Assembly (NCBI GenBank): GCA_963761525.1
Contig: CAVXHG010000006.1
Coordinates: 372,001 to 436,000, forward strand
Length of the DNA: 64,000 nucleotides
Reading direction: 5' to 3'
From: BOG-931 sp963761525
GTDB taxonomy: Bacteria; Pseudomonadota; Alphaproteobacteria; Rhizobiales; Xanthobacteraceae
Shown here: piece after piece, positions 19,136-27,977 of the stretch
How the letters are laid out: each line of letters opens with the position of its first letter
How positions within the stretch are numbered: position 1 is the stretch's first letter
The notes under the pieces: generated by a model
The model's database searches: none
Told to the model about the DNA's origin: nothing
The model's input: only the letters and a program-made list of their open reading frames with translations
Program-made: the position numbers and the translations under genes

Positions 19136-19960
19136 TCAATCCCACTTCGGGGCGCGGCCGGCTGGATTGGCGATGCGCCCGTCCGGTTTCTTGAGCGCGC
19201 CGATCCTGCGCATATCGTCATCGCTCAGCTCGAAATCGAACACGTCGATATTCTGCGCGATCCGCTCAGGATTCGACGAGCGCGGTATTGCGGCGATGAT
19301 CTCCTGCTGCATCAGCCAGCGCAACGCCACTTGCGCAAATGTCTTGCCGGTACGCTTTGCGATCTCGGCCAGCACCGGTTCGTTGATCAGGCCGCCACGG
19401 GCCAGCGGGCAATAAGCCGTAAGCACCAAGCCGCGCTCGCGGCAGGCTGCAATCACTTTGCTCTGGTCCAGATACGGATGACATTCGACTTGCAGCGTCA
19501 CCATCGGCTCCGGGCACAACCGGATCGCTTCGTCGAGCATGGCGATATTGAAATTGGCGACACCGATGTGACGCGTCAGTCCCTGGCGTTTCGCCTTGGC
19601 GAGCGCGCCCATGGTTTCGGCAAGCGGCGTGTTCTTCTCCGGCCAATGCACCAACAGCAGGTCGACGTAATCGACTCCGAGCTTTTCGAGGCTCTCGTCC
19701 ACCGAGCGCGCGAAATCATCGGCATGCAGATATTCGTGCGACACCTTGGTGCAGAGAAAAATCTCCGAACGCGGCACGCCCGATGCGCGCATGCCTACGC
19801 CGACAGCACGCTCGGTGCCGTATTTCCAGGCAGAATCGATGTGGCGATAGCCGGCCTGCAGCGCCGTTGCGATATGCTCGGCGCGGACATCGCCCATACC
19901 GGATGTGCCGAAGCCGATGGCGGGAATTTGCGGCGCCGTGCGCCGCAAGTTTTGGAGCAA
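19136..19960 (-). CDS. Aldo/keto reductase, 2,5-diketogluconate reductase-like
   Basis: 274-residue NADPH-dependent reductase of aldehydes and ketones. The catalytic tetrad is visible: D and Y in YRHIDSAWKYGTERAVG, K in IFLCTKVSHEYL and H in LLLVHWPEK. The cofactor-binding C-terminal part has IAAIPRSSNPERIAQNIDVF. Length fits DkgA/DkgB-type enzymes. The start at MLQNLRRTAPQIPAIGFGTS sits just before the first strand. Same direction as the FrsA-like hydrolase, 62 bases upstream of it. Confidence 0.92.
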   Translation of the reverse strand: MLQNLRRTAPQIPAIGFGTSGMGDVRAEHIATALQAGYRHIDSAWKYGTERAVGVGMRASGVPRSEIFLCTKVSHEYLHADDFARSVDESLEKLGVDYVDLLLVHWPEKNTPLAETMGALAKAKRQGLTRHIGVANFNIAMLDEAIRLCPEPMVTLQVECHPYLDQSKVIAACRERGLVLTAYCPLARGGLINEPVLAEIAKRTGKTFAQVALRWLMQQEIIAAIPRSSNPERIAQNIDVFDFELSDDDMRRIGALKKPDGRIANPAGRAPKWD

Positions 19961-20025
19961 ATGGCATTAGGCGGGCGTACTCACAAACACTGAAGCTTAC
20001 AATATCTGACGGCGTTCAATACGCG

Positions 20026-20053
20026 AACGGCCGGACCATGAGGTCCGGCCGTT
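20026..20053. terminator. Perfect 12-bp hairpin downstream of the small secreted protein gene
   Basis: AACGGCCGGACC-ATGA-GGTCCGGCCGTT lies 28 bases past the stop of the 79-residue gene (minus strand) and between it and the aldo/keto reductase start. GC-rich stem without a clear U tract, so termination strength is uncertain. Confidence 0.6.
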
Positions 20054-20081
20054 GCTAAAAGAAGAATGCTGCCTTGCAAAA

Positions 20082-20321
20082 TCAGTTAGGCCAGCACTTA
20101 TGACCTTCCGGTCCAAGGTGGTATCCGGGTGGGCACGCGCGGCCGACCGCCATCGGATGGCAACGTCCGGCCGGTCCGCGCCACATGCCGGGGCCGCAAC
20201 CCTCGGCAACTTTGACAACTGCCGGATCCGGCTTTGCGATCGGCGTGTAGGCAATGCCAGCGCTCGCGGCCGAAACGAGGCCAAAAGCCAACGCTCCACT
20301 CAAGATAATTGTTTTCACCAT
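20082..20321 (-). CDS. Small secreted Cys/Gly/Pro-rich protein (GCG_CRPN-like)
   Basis: 79 residues. A signal peptide MVKTIILSGALAFGLVSAASA is followed by a mature peptide of about 58 residues with four cysteines in GCGPGMWRGPAGRCHPM and ACPPGYHLGPEGHKCWPN. The GCGPG...RGP.G.C and C-W-P-N ending match the GCG_CRPN peptide style found in rhizobia and relatives; function unknown. AAGGAAG seven bases before the ATG supports the start. It is followed by a strong hairpin, so it is probably a single-gene transcript. Confidence 0.8.
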   Translation of the reverse strand: MVKTIILSGALAFGLVSAASAGIAYTPIAKPDPAVVKVAEGCGPGMWRGPAGRCHPMAVGRACPPGYHLGPEGHKCWPN

Positions 20322-20530
20322 GGGTATCTTCCTTCCCGGGTTTCAAATTGCCGCCCCACTTGTACAGTGCGACCGGCGATATATGCCGTCAGCCCAATGA
20401 ACCGTGGCTGAATGGCAGATATATTAAACGCACATCAAGATGTCGCGACAGCGGCAAAACTAATCGGGCGCAGACCTGCCCAGTTTGTCCAAAAGTTCCA
20501 TGGCTTCCGCGCAATGAATCGCCAAAAGAC

Positions 20531-20902
20531 TCAAGCATGCTTGAGCAGGGCCTTCTTCAAACCTTCGGTGGGCTTGAGAAAAAACACCAGCATGGTGCAG
20601 CCGTTCGGCGCCGTCGGCGAATGACGGCTGCCTTTGGCGCGAATGACGAAGTTGCCTGCAGTGCATTCGCCCTCGTCATCGACCAGCGAACCTTCGAGCA
20701 CGAAAGTCTGCTCGAGATCTTCGTGCCGATGAGCGGGGATGCCTGAGCCCGGCTCCAACCTGGAAAGGATGGTCAGCATGCCGCTTTCGGGATCGTGATA
20801 GATCACTTTCATCTTGTTGCCGGGCGACGTTTCGACCCACGGCACCGACTCGGTATCGATGAAATGCGACGCCAAGGCAGCAAGCGATGCGGCTTCAACC
20901 AT
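20531..20902 (-). CDS. Cupin domain protein
   Basis: 123-residue single cupin. Motif 1 is PGSGIPAHRHEDLEQTFVLEG (two His and a Glu as metal ligands) and motif 2 is AGNFVIRAKGSRHSPTAPNG. Similar to ChrR-type or dihydroxyacetophenone-dioxygenase-type cupins. The frame is open to 21016, but ATG 20902 has a very good AGGAGG six bases upstream, fixing the start. It lies 71 bases downstream of a Bug receptor gene in the same direction and may belong to the FAH-Bug-cupin operon. Substrate unknown. Confidence 0.88.
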   Translation of the reverse strand: MVEAASLAALASHFIDTESVPWVETSPGNKMKVIYHDPESGMLTILSRLEPGSGIPAHRHEDLEQTFVLEGSLVDDEGECTAGNFVIRAKGSRHSPTAPNGCTMLVFFLKPTEGLKKALLKHA

Positions 20903-20973
20903 AGTTTTCCTCCTGCGCGATTTGGCTTTGAACCTACGCGCGTCAGGCTTGTGCGTCCACGCCGGTAAGCCGG

Positions 20974-21969
20974 CTATTGCACCTGGATGTGGGCGCGCTT
21001 GACCACGTCGGCCCACTTGGCGATCTCGGCCTTGAGGAACGGCTTGATGTCGGCAAGCGGCATATCCAGCGTCTCGCCGGCAAGTGCCGCAATGCGATCC
21101 TTCACCATCGGAGTCGCTTGTGCCTTTTTGATCTCGGCATAGAGCTTGTCGACGATCGGCTGTGGCGTGTCTTTAGGCGCCCAAAGCCCGAACCATGTGT
21201 AATAGACATAACCCGGAACGCCGGCTTCCTGCATGGTGGGTACGTCAGGCAATAGCGGCGATCGCTCCTTGCTGGTCACTGCAAGCACACGGACACTTCC
21301 CGATTTGATCTGACCGAGCGCACTCGCAAGATTGTCGATGAACACCGGCACCTGGCCGGACATCACGTCGGTATAAGCCGGCGCCGCGCCGCGATAGGGC
21401 ACATGCGCGAGATTGACGCCGGTCATCAGCTTGAACAGTTCCATCGACAACTGCTGTCCGGTGCCGTTGCCGGCCGAGGCGTAATTGATCCCTCCCGGCT
21501 TCTCCTTCGCCATAGCGATCAACTCCTGGACCGAGTGCGCCGGGAAATTGTTGCTCACGACCAGTGCGAACGGAAACTGCCCCAGCATGCCGACCGGCTC
21601 GAAATCATTGACCGGGTCGTAAGGCAGATGAGAGAACAGACTCGGGTTGACGGCCATGCTGGCGTTCAATCCGGTCTGCAACGTGTAGCCGTCCGGCGTG
21701 GCCCGCGCCGCCTGGACCGTGCCAGTGAGCGAGCCCGCCCCGGCAATGTTCTCGACGATGAACGGTTGCCCCATCTGCTTGGACAATTGCTCGCCGTAAA
21801 TGCGCGAGATGATGTCGGTACCGCCGCCCGCCGTCGAAGCGACGATGTCGGTGATCGTTCGCGTCGGATAATCTTCCGCAACGGCGATGGATGCGGCGAC
21901 AGCGGTCATCGCCGCAGCGGCAAACACGTAAGAAAAAATTCTCGCGCGCACTCTTATTCCCTTTCGCAT
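20974..21969 (-). CDS. Bug/TctC family tripartite tricarboxylate receptor 1
   Basis: 331-residue periplasmic solute receptor. The signal peptide (RIFSYVFAAAAMTAVAASIAVA) is cleaved before EDYPTRTI. Family marks are IVASTAGGGTDIISRIYGEQLSK, VENIAGAGSLTGT, ATPDGYTLQTG and LAHVPYRGAAPAYTDVMSGQVPVFIDN, the last forming the ligand pocket. Bug proteins bind mono- and dicarboxylates, aromatic acids or amides. The start at 21969 avoids overlap with the preceding FAH gene; the frame is open to 22005. No TctA/TctB membrane subunits are adjacent. Operon order is FAH hydrolase, Bug, cupin. Confidence 0.93.
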   Translation of the reverse strand: MRKGIRVRARIFSYVFAAAAMTAVAASIAVAEDYPTRTITDIVASTAGGGTDIISRIYGEQLSKQMGQPFIVENIAGAGSLTGTVQAARATPDGYTLQTGLNASMAVNPSLFSHLPYDPVNDFEPVGMLGQFPFALVVSNNFPAHSVQELIAMAKEKPGGINYASAGNGTGQQLSMELFKLMTGVNLAHVPYRGAAPAYTDVMSGQVPVFIDNLASALGQIKSGSVRVLAVTSKERSPLLPDVPTMQEAGVPGYVYYTWFGLWAPKDTPQPIVDKLYAEIKKAQATPMVKDRIAALAGETLDMPLADIKPFLKAEIAKWADVVKRAHIQVQ

Positions 21970-21982
21970 GATCGGACTTGCA

Positions 21983-22897
21983 TCACCGCGGCGTCGGATC
22001 TTCAACTACCGGATTCGACAACACGCCAAGGCCATCGACCTCGACTTCACAGACGTCGCCAGTACGCATGTGCAGCTGTCCGGCCACGATGACATTGCCG
22101 ACCGGTTTCTCCGGTTGCTCGCCGGGACGTAGCGGCAATGCGCCAGGCGAACCGGTGACGATCACGTCGCCCGGCTGCAAGGTGTAACCCTCGGACAGAT
22201 ATTCGATCAGCCCCGGCACGTCGTGCAGCAGGCCTGAAATTTTTGCGTGCTGGCGCTCGATGCCATTGAGCCGTGTAATCAGCGTGTGAGTGGCCGGATC
22301 GCCGAACTCGTCCGACGTCATCAGCCATGGACCGAAACTGCCGGACCGCTCGAAGTTCTTGCCGAGGCCAAACTGCCGATTGTGGCCCTGGTACTCACGG
22401 ACCGACCCTTCGTTGTAACAGGAATAGCCGGCGACATGATCAAACGCGTTTTGCCGTTTAATGTAACGGCCCGGCTTGCCGATAATGACCGCGAGCTCGC
22501 CCTCATAATCGTACGCTTCGGCAACGACCTTGCGCGGTGCCCATAGCGCTTCCTTGTGACCGACCTGCGCGATCGGCATGCGAAGAAAAATCTGCGGATA
22601 GACCGTCGAGGTGGTGAGCTTGGTCTCCTCGATATGGAGCTTGTAGTTCAGCGCCAGCGCCCAGGTGGCGTGCGGCTCACGGATCACGGGGTCGTATTTG
22701 ATGTCGTCGAGCGAAAGGTCGGCAGGCTTGCCGCTTGTCGCGGAGCGCACCTTGGCCAGCATCGGGTCAATTTCGAGAATTCTGCGCAGGTCATGGGGCA
22801 GATCGGGCGCTGCCTTGGCGAGGGTAACCAGACCATTGGCTCCGGTGACGACTCCAACGCCCGGCTTGCCCTGATGCTGATATGATACGACCCTCAC
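21983..22897 (-). CDS. Fumarylacetoacetate hydrolase (FAH) family protein
   Basis: 304 residues. FAH-type hydrolases and decarboxylases act on ring-cleavage products such as acylpyruvates. Metal-binding acidic residues are in AEAYDYEGELAVIIGKPGR; the C-terminus has GDVIVTGSPGALP and DVCEVEVDGLGVLSNPV. The frame is open to 23038, but homologues begin at VRVVSYQHQG; a GTG at 22897 with GGGGAGGG just upstream is therefore chosen. Downstream gene (Bug receptor) follows within 14 bases or overlaps, depending on its start. Divergent from the Rieske oxygenase, with which it probably shares control. Confidence 0.9.
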   Translation of the reverse strand: MRVVSYQHQGKPGVGVVTGANGLVTLAKAAPDLPHDLRRILEIDPMLAKVRSATSGKPADLSLDDIKYDPVIREPHATWALALNYKLHIEETKLTTSTVYPQIFLRMPIAQVGHKEALWAPRKVVAEAYDYEGELAVIIGKPGRYIKRQNAFDHVAGYSCYNEGSVREYQGHNRQFGLGKNFERSGSFGPWLMTSDEFGDPATHTLITRLNGIERQHAKISGLLHDVPGLIEYLSEGYTLQPGDVIVTGSPGALPLRPGEQPEKPVGNVIVAGQLHMRTGDVCEVEVDGLGVLSNPVVEDPTPR

Positions 22898-23110
22898 CGC
22901 GCCCTCCCCAGCGATACCCGGCTTTCCGCCCGGTTTGACGTCACTGTAGCACAGGGAAGGAACCGGCAAGGTCGGCGGACCGCCGCTGATCGTCACAGCC
23001 GGCAGCGCTGAATGAAGCTTGCCCAGCCCGCCGAGCATTGCTGACCCAACCGCGAGACGCGTGGCAAAAGCGCGGTTCTGATGTAGCCTGTGTCGTCACG
23101 GAGAATGCAT

Positions 23111-24205
23111 ATGACGCAGTCAGCGAACGGCAACGGCGGCAAGCCGCATCAGGAAATGATCACCAGTCCCTACCTGCGCAACGCCTGGTATGTCGGGGCG
23201 TGGGCGGACGAGATCGAAGACGGCAAGCTCCTGCCGCGCACCATCATGAACGAACCGGTCGTGATGTACCGCAAGGCCGACGGCAACATCGCGGCGCTCG
23301 AAGATCGTTGCGCGCACCGCTTCGCTCCGCTGCACATGGGCAAGATCGTCGGCGGCGACCGCATCCAGTGCCCGTATCACGGCCTTGAATACGACGGCAC
23401 CGGCGCCTGTGTGAAAAATCCGCACGGCGCGAAGAACATTCCGTCGCGCGCCAAGGTGAAAAGCTATCCGGTCGTCGAGAAACACAAGGCGGTATGGGTG
23501 TGGATGGGCGCTGAGCCGCCCGACGAAAGCAAGATTCCGAACTTCAGCGTGCTCGACAATGTGCCGGAGATACACACCACCAAACGCGACAGTATTGTCA
23601 TCAAGGCCAATTATCAGCTCGTCATCGACAACCTGCTCGACCTCAGCCACACGTCGTATCTGCACGAAGGCATTTTGGGGAATGCGGACACGGTGGAGTC
23701 CGACATCACCGCCGAGATGGATGGTGACGATGTAGTCGTCAGCCGCTACGCCACCAATTCCGCGCCGCCCGGCATGTTCGCCCAGTTCTGGCCGAACCAT
23801 CCGCCGCGCGTCGACAAGTTCACCAAGATGCGCTGGATGGCGCCGTCAACGCTGCGGCTGTTGACCGGTATCTGCAAGATGGGCGCCGATCCGGAAACCG
23901 GCACCGGCTATCACGCTATCCATTTGCTGACGCCGGAGAACGATCGCTCGACGCATTATTTCTTCACCGCGATACGCTGGGGCGTGCAGACGACTGAAGA
24001 CAAGCTCAATCGCGATTTGCAGTCCAAAATCGCGGAGATGCGCCGTTTCGCCTTCGAGGAACAGGATGCGCCGGTGATCGAGGCGCAGCAGAAAAACATC
24101 GAGGCGGCGGCCGAGCCACTCGATCCGGTGGTCCTCGCGGTCGATGTCGGCTGTGTGCGTTACAAGCGGGTACTGAATAAGATGGTGGACGCCGAGCAGC
24201 GCTGA
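23111..24205 (+). CDS. Rieske [2Fe-2S] aromatic ring-hydroxylating/O-demethylating oxygenase
   Basis: 364 residues. The N-terminal Rieske domain has CAHRFAPLHMGK and CPYHGLEYDGTG, the CxH...CxxH cluster ligands. The catalytic domain has NLLDLSHTSYLHEG, which carries the mononuclear iron histidines. Overall resembles VanA-type oxygenases (vanillate O-demethylase, dicamba monooxygenase-like). These need a reductase, which is not next to it. The frame opens at 23090 but MTQSANGNGG at 23111 has GGAGA about nine bases upstream. It is followed by a Bug receptor on the same strand and divergent from the FAH gene. Confidence 0.92.
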   Translation: MTQSANGNGGKPHQEMITSPYLRNAWYVGAWADEIEDGKLLPRTIMNEPVVMYRKADGNIAALEDRCAHRFAPLHMGKIVGGDRIQCPYHGLEYDGTGACVKNPHGAKNIPSRAKVKSYPVVEKHKAVWVWMGAEPPDESKIPNFSVLDNVPEIHTTKRDSIVIKANYQLVIDNLLDLSHTSYLHEGILGNADTVESDITAEMDGDDVVVSRYATNSAPPGMFAQFWPNHPPRVDKFTKMRWMAPSTLRLLTGICKMGADPETGTGYHAIHLLTPENDRSTHYFFTAIRWGVQTTEDKLNRDLQSKIAEMRRFAFEEQDAPVIEAQQKNIEAAAEPLDPVVLAVDVGCVRYKRVLNKMVDAEQR

Positions 24206-24287
24206 TCTGACGCGGCAGAAGACCGCCGATCGCCTGCCTCAGCTTGCTACATTGATACTTCTGTTTATGGAATCTGGGAGGAATTTC

Positions 24288-25268
24288 ATGAGCAAATATC
24301 ACCGCCTTTGGGCGGCAGGCGCCGCTATTGTACTAGCGGCTAGCACGGCATCCGCCGCTGACAATTACCCATCGCATTCGATCAATCTGATCATCCCGTT
24401 CGCTGCCGGCGGTCCGACAGATATCGTCGGCCGCATCATGGGGGCCAAGATGGGGGAACTGCTCGGGCAGACATTCATCGTCGAAGATCGTAGCGGTGCC
24501 GGTGGCAATATCGGCGGCGACTTCGTCGCCAAGTCGGCGCCCGACGGTTACACGCTGCTGTTTGCGACCGTGTCCACCAACGCCATCAATCCGGGCCTGT
24601 ACAAACACATGCCCTATGACGCGATCAAGGATTTCGCACCGGTAGCGCGTGTCGGCGTCACCCCCACGCTGCTGCTGGTGAACCCGTCGGTGCCGGCAAC
24701 CGACGTAAAAAGCCTGATCGCGCTGCTCAAGGCCAATCCAGGCAAGTACAATTATGGCTCCTCGGGCGTCGGCTCGATCCTGCATCTCTGCGGCGAAGAG
24801 TTCAAAGCCATGGCCGGCGGGCTTAATATCACGCACGTGCCGTACAAAGGTTCGGCGCCGATGGATACCGACCTGATGGGCGGCCAGATCACGATGGCAT
24901 TCGACGCGACCCCGACCGCAATGCCGCTGGCAAAATCAGGCAAGCTGCGCGCGCTTGGCGCCGGCATGTTGAAGCGGCTTAGCGCCATGCCGGACCTGCC
25001 GACCGTGGATGAGCAGGGCCTGAAGGGCTACGAGTGCTACACCTGGAATGCGATCCTCGCGCCGGCCGGCACGCCGAAGCCGATCGTCGACAAGCTTAAT
25101 GCCGCCGCCAACAAGGCCCTGGCGGATCCTGCGGTGATCGATTCACTGGTCAAAGGCGGCGTCGATCCGACGCCGGGCAGCACACCGAAATCCACGGCGG
25201 ATTTCATCAAGGCTGAACAGGCGAAATGGGCGCCGATTATCAAGGCGTCAGGCGCGCAAATCGACTGA
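24288..25268 (+). CDS. Bug/TctC family receptor 2
   Basis: 326-residue periplasmic receptor with signal peptide (LWAAGAAIVLAASTASAA) and mature start DNYPSHSINLIIPFAAGGPTD. VEDRSGAGGNIGGDFVAKS, APDGYTLLFATVSTNAINPG and ITHVPYKGSAPMDTDLMGGQ are family signatures. ATG 24288 with GGGAGG seven bases upstream is chosen over 24252. It follows the Rieske oxygenase by 82 bases and probably delivers or senses its aromatic acid substrate. Confidence 0.94.
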   Translation: MSKYHRLWAAGAAIVLAASTASAADNYPSHSINLIIPFAAGGPTDIVGRIMGAKMGELLGQTFIVEDRSGAGGNIGGDFVAKSAPDGYTLLFATVSTNAINPGLYKHMPYDAIKDFAPVARVGVTPTLLLVNPSVPATDVKSLIALLKANPGKYNYGSSGVGSILHLCGEEFKAMAGGLNITHVPYKGSAPMDTDLMGGQITMAFDATPTAMPLAKSGKLRALGAGMLKRLSAMPDLPTVDEQGLKGYECYTWNAILAPAGTPKPIVDKLNAAANKALADPAVIDSLVKGGVDPTPGSTPKSTADFIKAEQAKWAPIIKASGAQID

Positions 25269-25296
25269 CATGAACAAATTGAGGAAAATGCCAAAG

Positions 25297-25320
25297 GAGG
25301 CCGCATGCGGCGGCCGCCTC
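25297..25320. terminator. GC-rich hairpin between converging genes
   Basis: GAGGCCGC pairs with GCCGCCTC (one mismatch) around an 8-nt loop, between the ends of the Bug receptor gene and the convergent MCDYS-type gene. Likely a bidirectional terminator; no U tract. Confidence 0.4.
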
Positions 25321-25340
25321 TCGCATGATCGATTTCCCGC

Positions 25341-25754
25341 TCAGCCGCTGAAGGCGACGCGGCGCGGATCGTCGGCTTCTTTCGCCGTTTTCGAGCTCGC
25401 CGGCAATTGCAGAACCGTCGCCTGCTGGTCTTCGCGTAGCAGCGTCAGCAGCACGGTCCGGCCGTCGGGAAATTCCAGCGAATCGTGATGCGCCGCTTCT
25501 TTCTGCTTGTTTATTTGCCGGAAGATCGCAGTCCGGTAGTTGACCACGCGGTTACGCCACGGCAACAGACCGTTGGGGATGAGCCTCACCTCACTCTCGA
25601 AAGCGAGCTCGGTGCCCGGCAAGACGCAGACCGCGAGATCGGTATCCTGCCTATCGCTGAAGCCGCAAGTGCCGGTGCCGAAGTCACGGGTGATGAGCTT
25701 ATCGCCCACTGCGGCTGGCCGCGACCTGACATTCTGAAGACTGTAATCGCACAT
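25341..25754 (-). CDS. Conserved hypothetical protein (MCDYS-type, rhizobial)
   Basis: 137 residues starting MCDYSLQNVRSRPAAVGDKL. The block LAVCVLPGTELAFESEV and the C-terminal FPDGRTVLLTLLREDQQATVLQLP look conserved, and I recall similar proteins in Bradyrhizobium-type genomes without an assigned function. No signal peptide or membrane segment. ATG 25754 has GGGAG eight bases upstream, so it is preferred to 25781. Convergent with Bug receptor 2 and divergent from the HpaB-type monooxygenase. Confidence 0.75.
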   Translation of the reverse strand: MCDYSLQNVRSRPAAVGDKLITRDFGTGTCGFSDRQDTDLAVCVLPGTELAFESEVRLIPNGLLPWRNRVVNYRTAIFRQINKQKEAAHHDSLEFPDGRTVLLTLLREDQQATVLQLPASSKTAKEADDPRRVAFSG

Positions 25755-25934
25755 TTGGCGATCTCCCTGGGACAGCCCCATCGCGGAAACGAGCAGGGAC
25801 CACTTTGGTTTCGCGGCCGAAGGTTAAATCGTCTCCCGCGGACCCAAAGCTTGACCCAAAGGGCAGACGGCGCGGGGTGCGCAAGCCCGCCGCTGTGTTA
25901 GAATTGGGCAAGAGCCAGTGCTGAGGGCGCATCA

Positions 25935-27407
25935 ATGGAATGCAAGACCGGAGCCGACCACACCAAATCGCTGCAAGACGGCCGGGCCGTCTATATCGAC
26001 GGCGAGCGTGTGGCCGATGTCACAACCCATCCGGCGTATCGCAATGCAGTGGCTTCGGCAGCCCTGCTTTATGACTATCAGGCGCGGCCCGAAAACCTCG
26101 AATTGATGACATTTTTACCGAACGGCGGCGCGCGCCGCGTGAACCGCTGTTGGCAAATGCCGCACAGCTATGACGAGCTGGTACAGCGGCGCAAAGCGCT
26201 GCAAGCCTGGGCACAGGTGTCGTACGGCTTCATGGGCCGTTCACCTGACCACGTCGCCTCGACCCTGATCGGGCAGCGCATGGGCCTCGAAGTGTTCCAG
26301 AAGCACGGCCCGGCACGCGCCAAAGCGCTGGCCGACTATGTCGACTACGCGACCAGCAACGACCTGTTCCTGACCTACGTGATCGTCAATCCGCAGGCCG
26401 ACCGCTCGAAGGACTGGGGCGATCAGGTCGAGGAGCTCGTCGCGCAAATCGTAGACGAAGACTCAACAGGCATAACCATTCGCGGCGCCAAGATGCTCGG
26501 CACCAGTTCAATCATGGCGAATGAAGTGTTTGTCGCCAATCTTCAGCCGTTAAGGCCGGGCGAGGAAGCGCTCGCATTTTCCTGTGCGGTGCCGATGAAC
26601 ACGCCGGGCCTGCGCGTGTTGTCGCGCAAGAGCTACGAAGCGCATGCGGTCTCGGTCTATGACAATCCGCTATCGGCGCGTTTCGACGAAAATGATGCGC
26701 TGCTCTATTTCGACGACGTCAAAGTGCCGTGGGACCGGGTGTTCGTGCATCGCGACGTCGATATGTGCCGCGCCCAGTTCCACGATACGCCGGGCCATGT
26801 GTTCCAGAACTACCAGTCGCAGATCCGGCTGTCGGTCAAGATGAAATTCCTGGTTGGGATCGCCCACAAGATCACCGAGGCGATCGGCACCACCAATCTG
26901 CCATCCGTACGCGAACAACTCGGCGGTCTGGCCGCCAATGCCGGCATGGTCGAAGCGATGTTGTGGGGCATGGAAGCCGGCGGCGAAAAGCGTGGCGAAT
27001 TCTACCTGCCAAATCGGCAGATGATGTACGCGGCGCAATCGACGACGCAGGATCTTTATCCGCGCCTGATCAACCTCATTCGCGATCTCGCCGGCGGCTC
27101 GCTGATCATGCTGCCGTCGTCCTATCGCGACTGGTCGAACCCGGAACTGGCGCCGATCATCCGCAAAACCCAGCGTTCGCCGAATTTCAGCCCCGAGTAC
27201 AAAGTGAAGGTTCTGAAAGCGGCCTGGGACGCCATCGGCTCGGAATTCGGCTCGCGCCACACCCAATATGAAATGTTCTATGCCGGAGCGCGATTTGTGA
27301 CGAACGGGCACAATTACCGCACGTTCGATTGGGGCATCGCGCGGGGTATGGTCGATCACCTGCTGTCGACCTATGACATCGCGGAAGCAGCCAAAGCTGC
27401 TGAATAA
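25935..27407 (+). CDS. HpaB-type FADH2-dependent monooxygenase 1
   Basis: 490-residue member of the 4-hydroxyphenylacetate 3-hydroxylase family (acyl-CoA dehydrogenase fold). It uses reduced flavin to hydroxylate phenolic or N-heteroaromatic substrates; some relatives open pyridine-type rings. N-terminal marks are GRAVYIDGERVADVTTHPAYRNAV and YGFMGRSPDHVASTLIG; the flavin region has GITIRGAKMLGTSSIMANEVFV and ARFDENDALLYFDDVKVPWDRVFVHRD. The C-terminal domain has HTQYEMFYAG. GAGGG precedes ATG 25935. The flavin reductase gene follows after 31 bases, which is the HpaBC arrangement. Real substrate unknown. Confidence 0.93.
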   Translation: MECKTGADHTKSLQDGRAVYIDGERVADVTTHPAYRNAVASAALLYDYQARPENLELMTFLPNGGARRVNRCWQMPHSYDELVQRRKALQAWAQVSYGFMGRSPDHVASTLIGQRMGLEVFQKHGPARAKALADYVDYATSNDLFLTYVIVNPQADRSKDWGDQVEELVAQIVDEDSTGITIRGAKMLGTSSIMANEVFVANLQPLRPGEEALAFSCAVPMNTPGLRVLSRKSYEAHAVSVYDNPLSARFDENDALLYFDDVKVPWDRVFVHRDVDMCRAQFHDTPGHVFQNYQSQIRLSVKMKFLVGIAHKITEAIGTTNLPSVREQLGGLAANAGMVEAMLWGMEAGGEKRGEFYLPNRQMMYAAQSTTQDLYPRLINLIRDLAGGSLIMLPSSYRDWSNPELAPIIRKTQRSPNFSPEYKVKVLKAAWDAIGSEFGSRHTQYEMFYAGARFVTNGHNYRTFDWGIARGMVDHLLSTYDIAEAAKAAE

Positions 27408-27437
27408 TGGCTGCTGAGTAAGGGCTGCGGAATAAAT
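27396..27437. repeat. 14-bp tandem repeat, three units, over the HpaB stop codon
   Basis: Units GCTGCTGAATAATG (27396), GCTGCTGAGTAAGG (27410) and GCTGCGGAATAAAT (27424) follow each other without gaps from the last codons of the monooxygenase to the start of the reductase gene, fixing the spacing between them. Confidence 0.85.
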
Positions 27438-27438
27438 C

Positions 27439-27972
27439 ATGAGCTTTACGTCAGGCGATTTCCGCAAGGCGCTCGGCGCTTTCCCGACCGGCGTTGCCGT
27501 CATCACCGCGCGCGGGCCAGACGGCGCGCTGCACGGCATGACCGTGAGCTCGTTCAACTCGGTATCGCTCGACCCGCCGCTGGTGCTGTTCTCGGTCGCG
27601 CGCACGGTGCAGAGCATCGCGATCTGGGAAGAGGCCAGGGATTGGGGCGTCAATATCCTCGCCGAAAGCCAGGATGGACTTTCGACGCGCTTCGCCAAGT
27701 CGGGCGCCGGCAAATGGTCGGGCATCGAGCCGATCTCGGCCTCGACCGGCGTTCCGCTCTTGCCCGGCGCGCTCGCTCATTTCGAATGCAAGCGCTATGC
27801 GGTGTACGACGGCGGCGACCATCTGATCTTTGTCGGCAAGGTGCTGTCGCTCGGACGCCCTTCCGGATCGGTGGGCGCTCCGCTGGTGTTCTTCTCCGGA
27901 CGTTATCACCAGCTCGACCGGCCGCGGCCGGGCGCCAGCGAAAACGACGAGCGGCTGCTGCACGGCTGGTGA
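27439..27972 (+). CDS. Flavin reductase (HpaC-like)
   Basis: 177-residue flavin reductase-like domain protein that would supply FADH2 or FMNH2 to the upstream HpaB-type monooxygenase. Signatures: FRKALGAFPTGVAVITARG at the N-terminus, HGMTVSSFNSVSLDPPLVLFSVAR in the flavin site, and HLIFVGKVLSLG with FFSGRYHQL at the end. Length is typical. It starts two bases after a tandem repeat and its stop is six bases before the CnbZ-like gene, so the three genes form one operon. Confidence 0.93.
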   Translation: MSFTSGDFRKALGAFPTGVAVITARGPDGALHGMTVSSFNSVSLDPPLVLFSVARTVQSIAIWEEARDWGVNILAESQDGLSTRFAKSGAGKWSGIEPISASTGVPLLPGALAHFECKRYAVYDGGDHLIFVGKVLSLGRPSGSVGAPLVFFSGRYHQLDRPRPGASENDERLLHGW

Positions 27973-27977
27973 GCGCG

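Noticed and set aside
22898..23038. N-terminal extension of the FAH gene
   Set aside because: Low-complexity Gly/Pro/Ala sequence; a GTG with a good ribosome binding site starts the conserved part at 22897.
27642..27977. N-terminal extension of the CnbZ-like frame
   Set aside because: Overlaps the flavin reductase in another frame; the deaminase-like homology begins at MADTLEFEPGGYRF.
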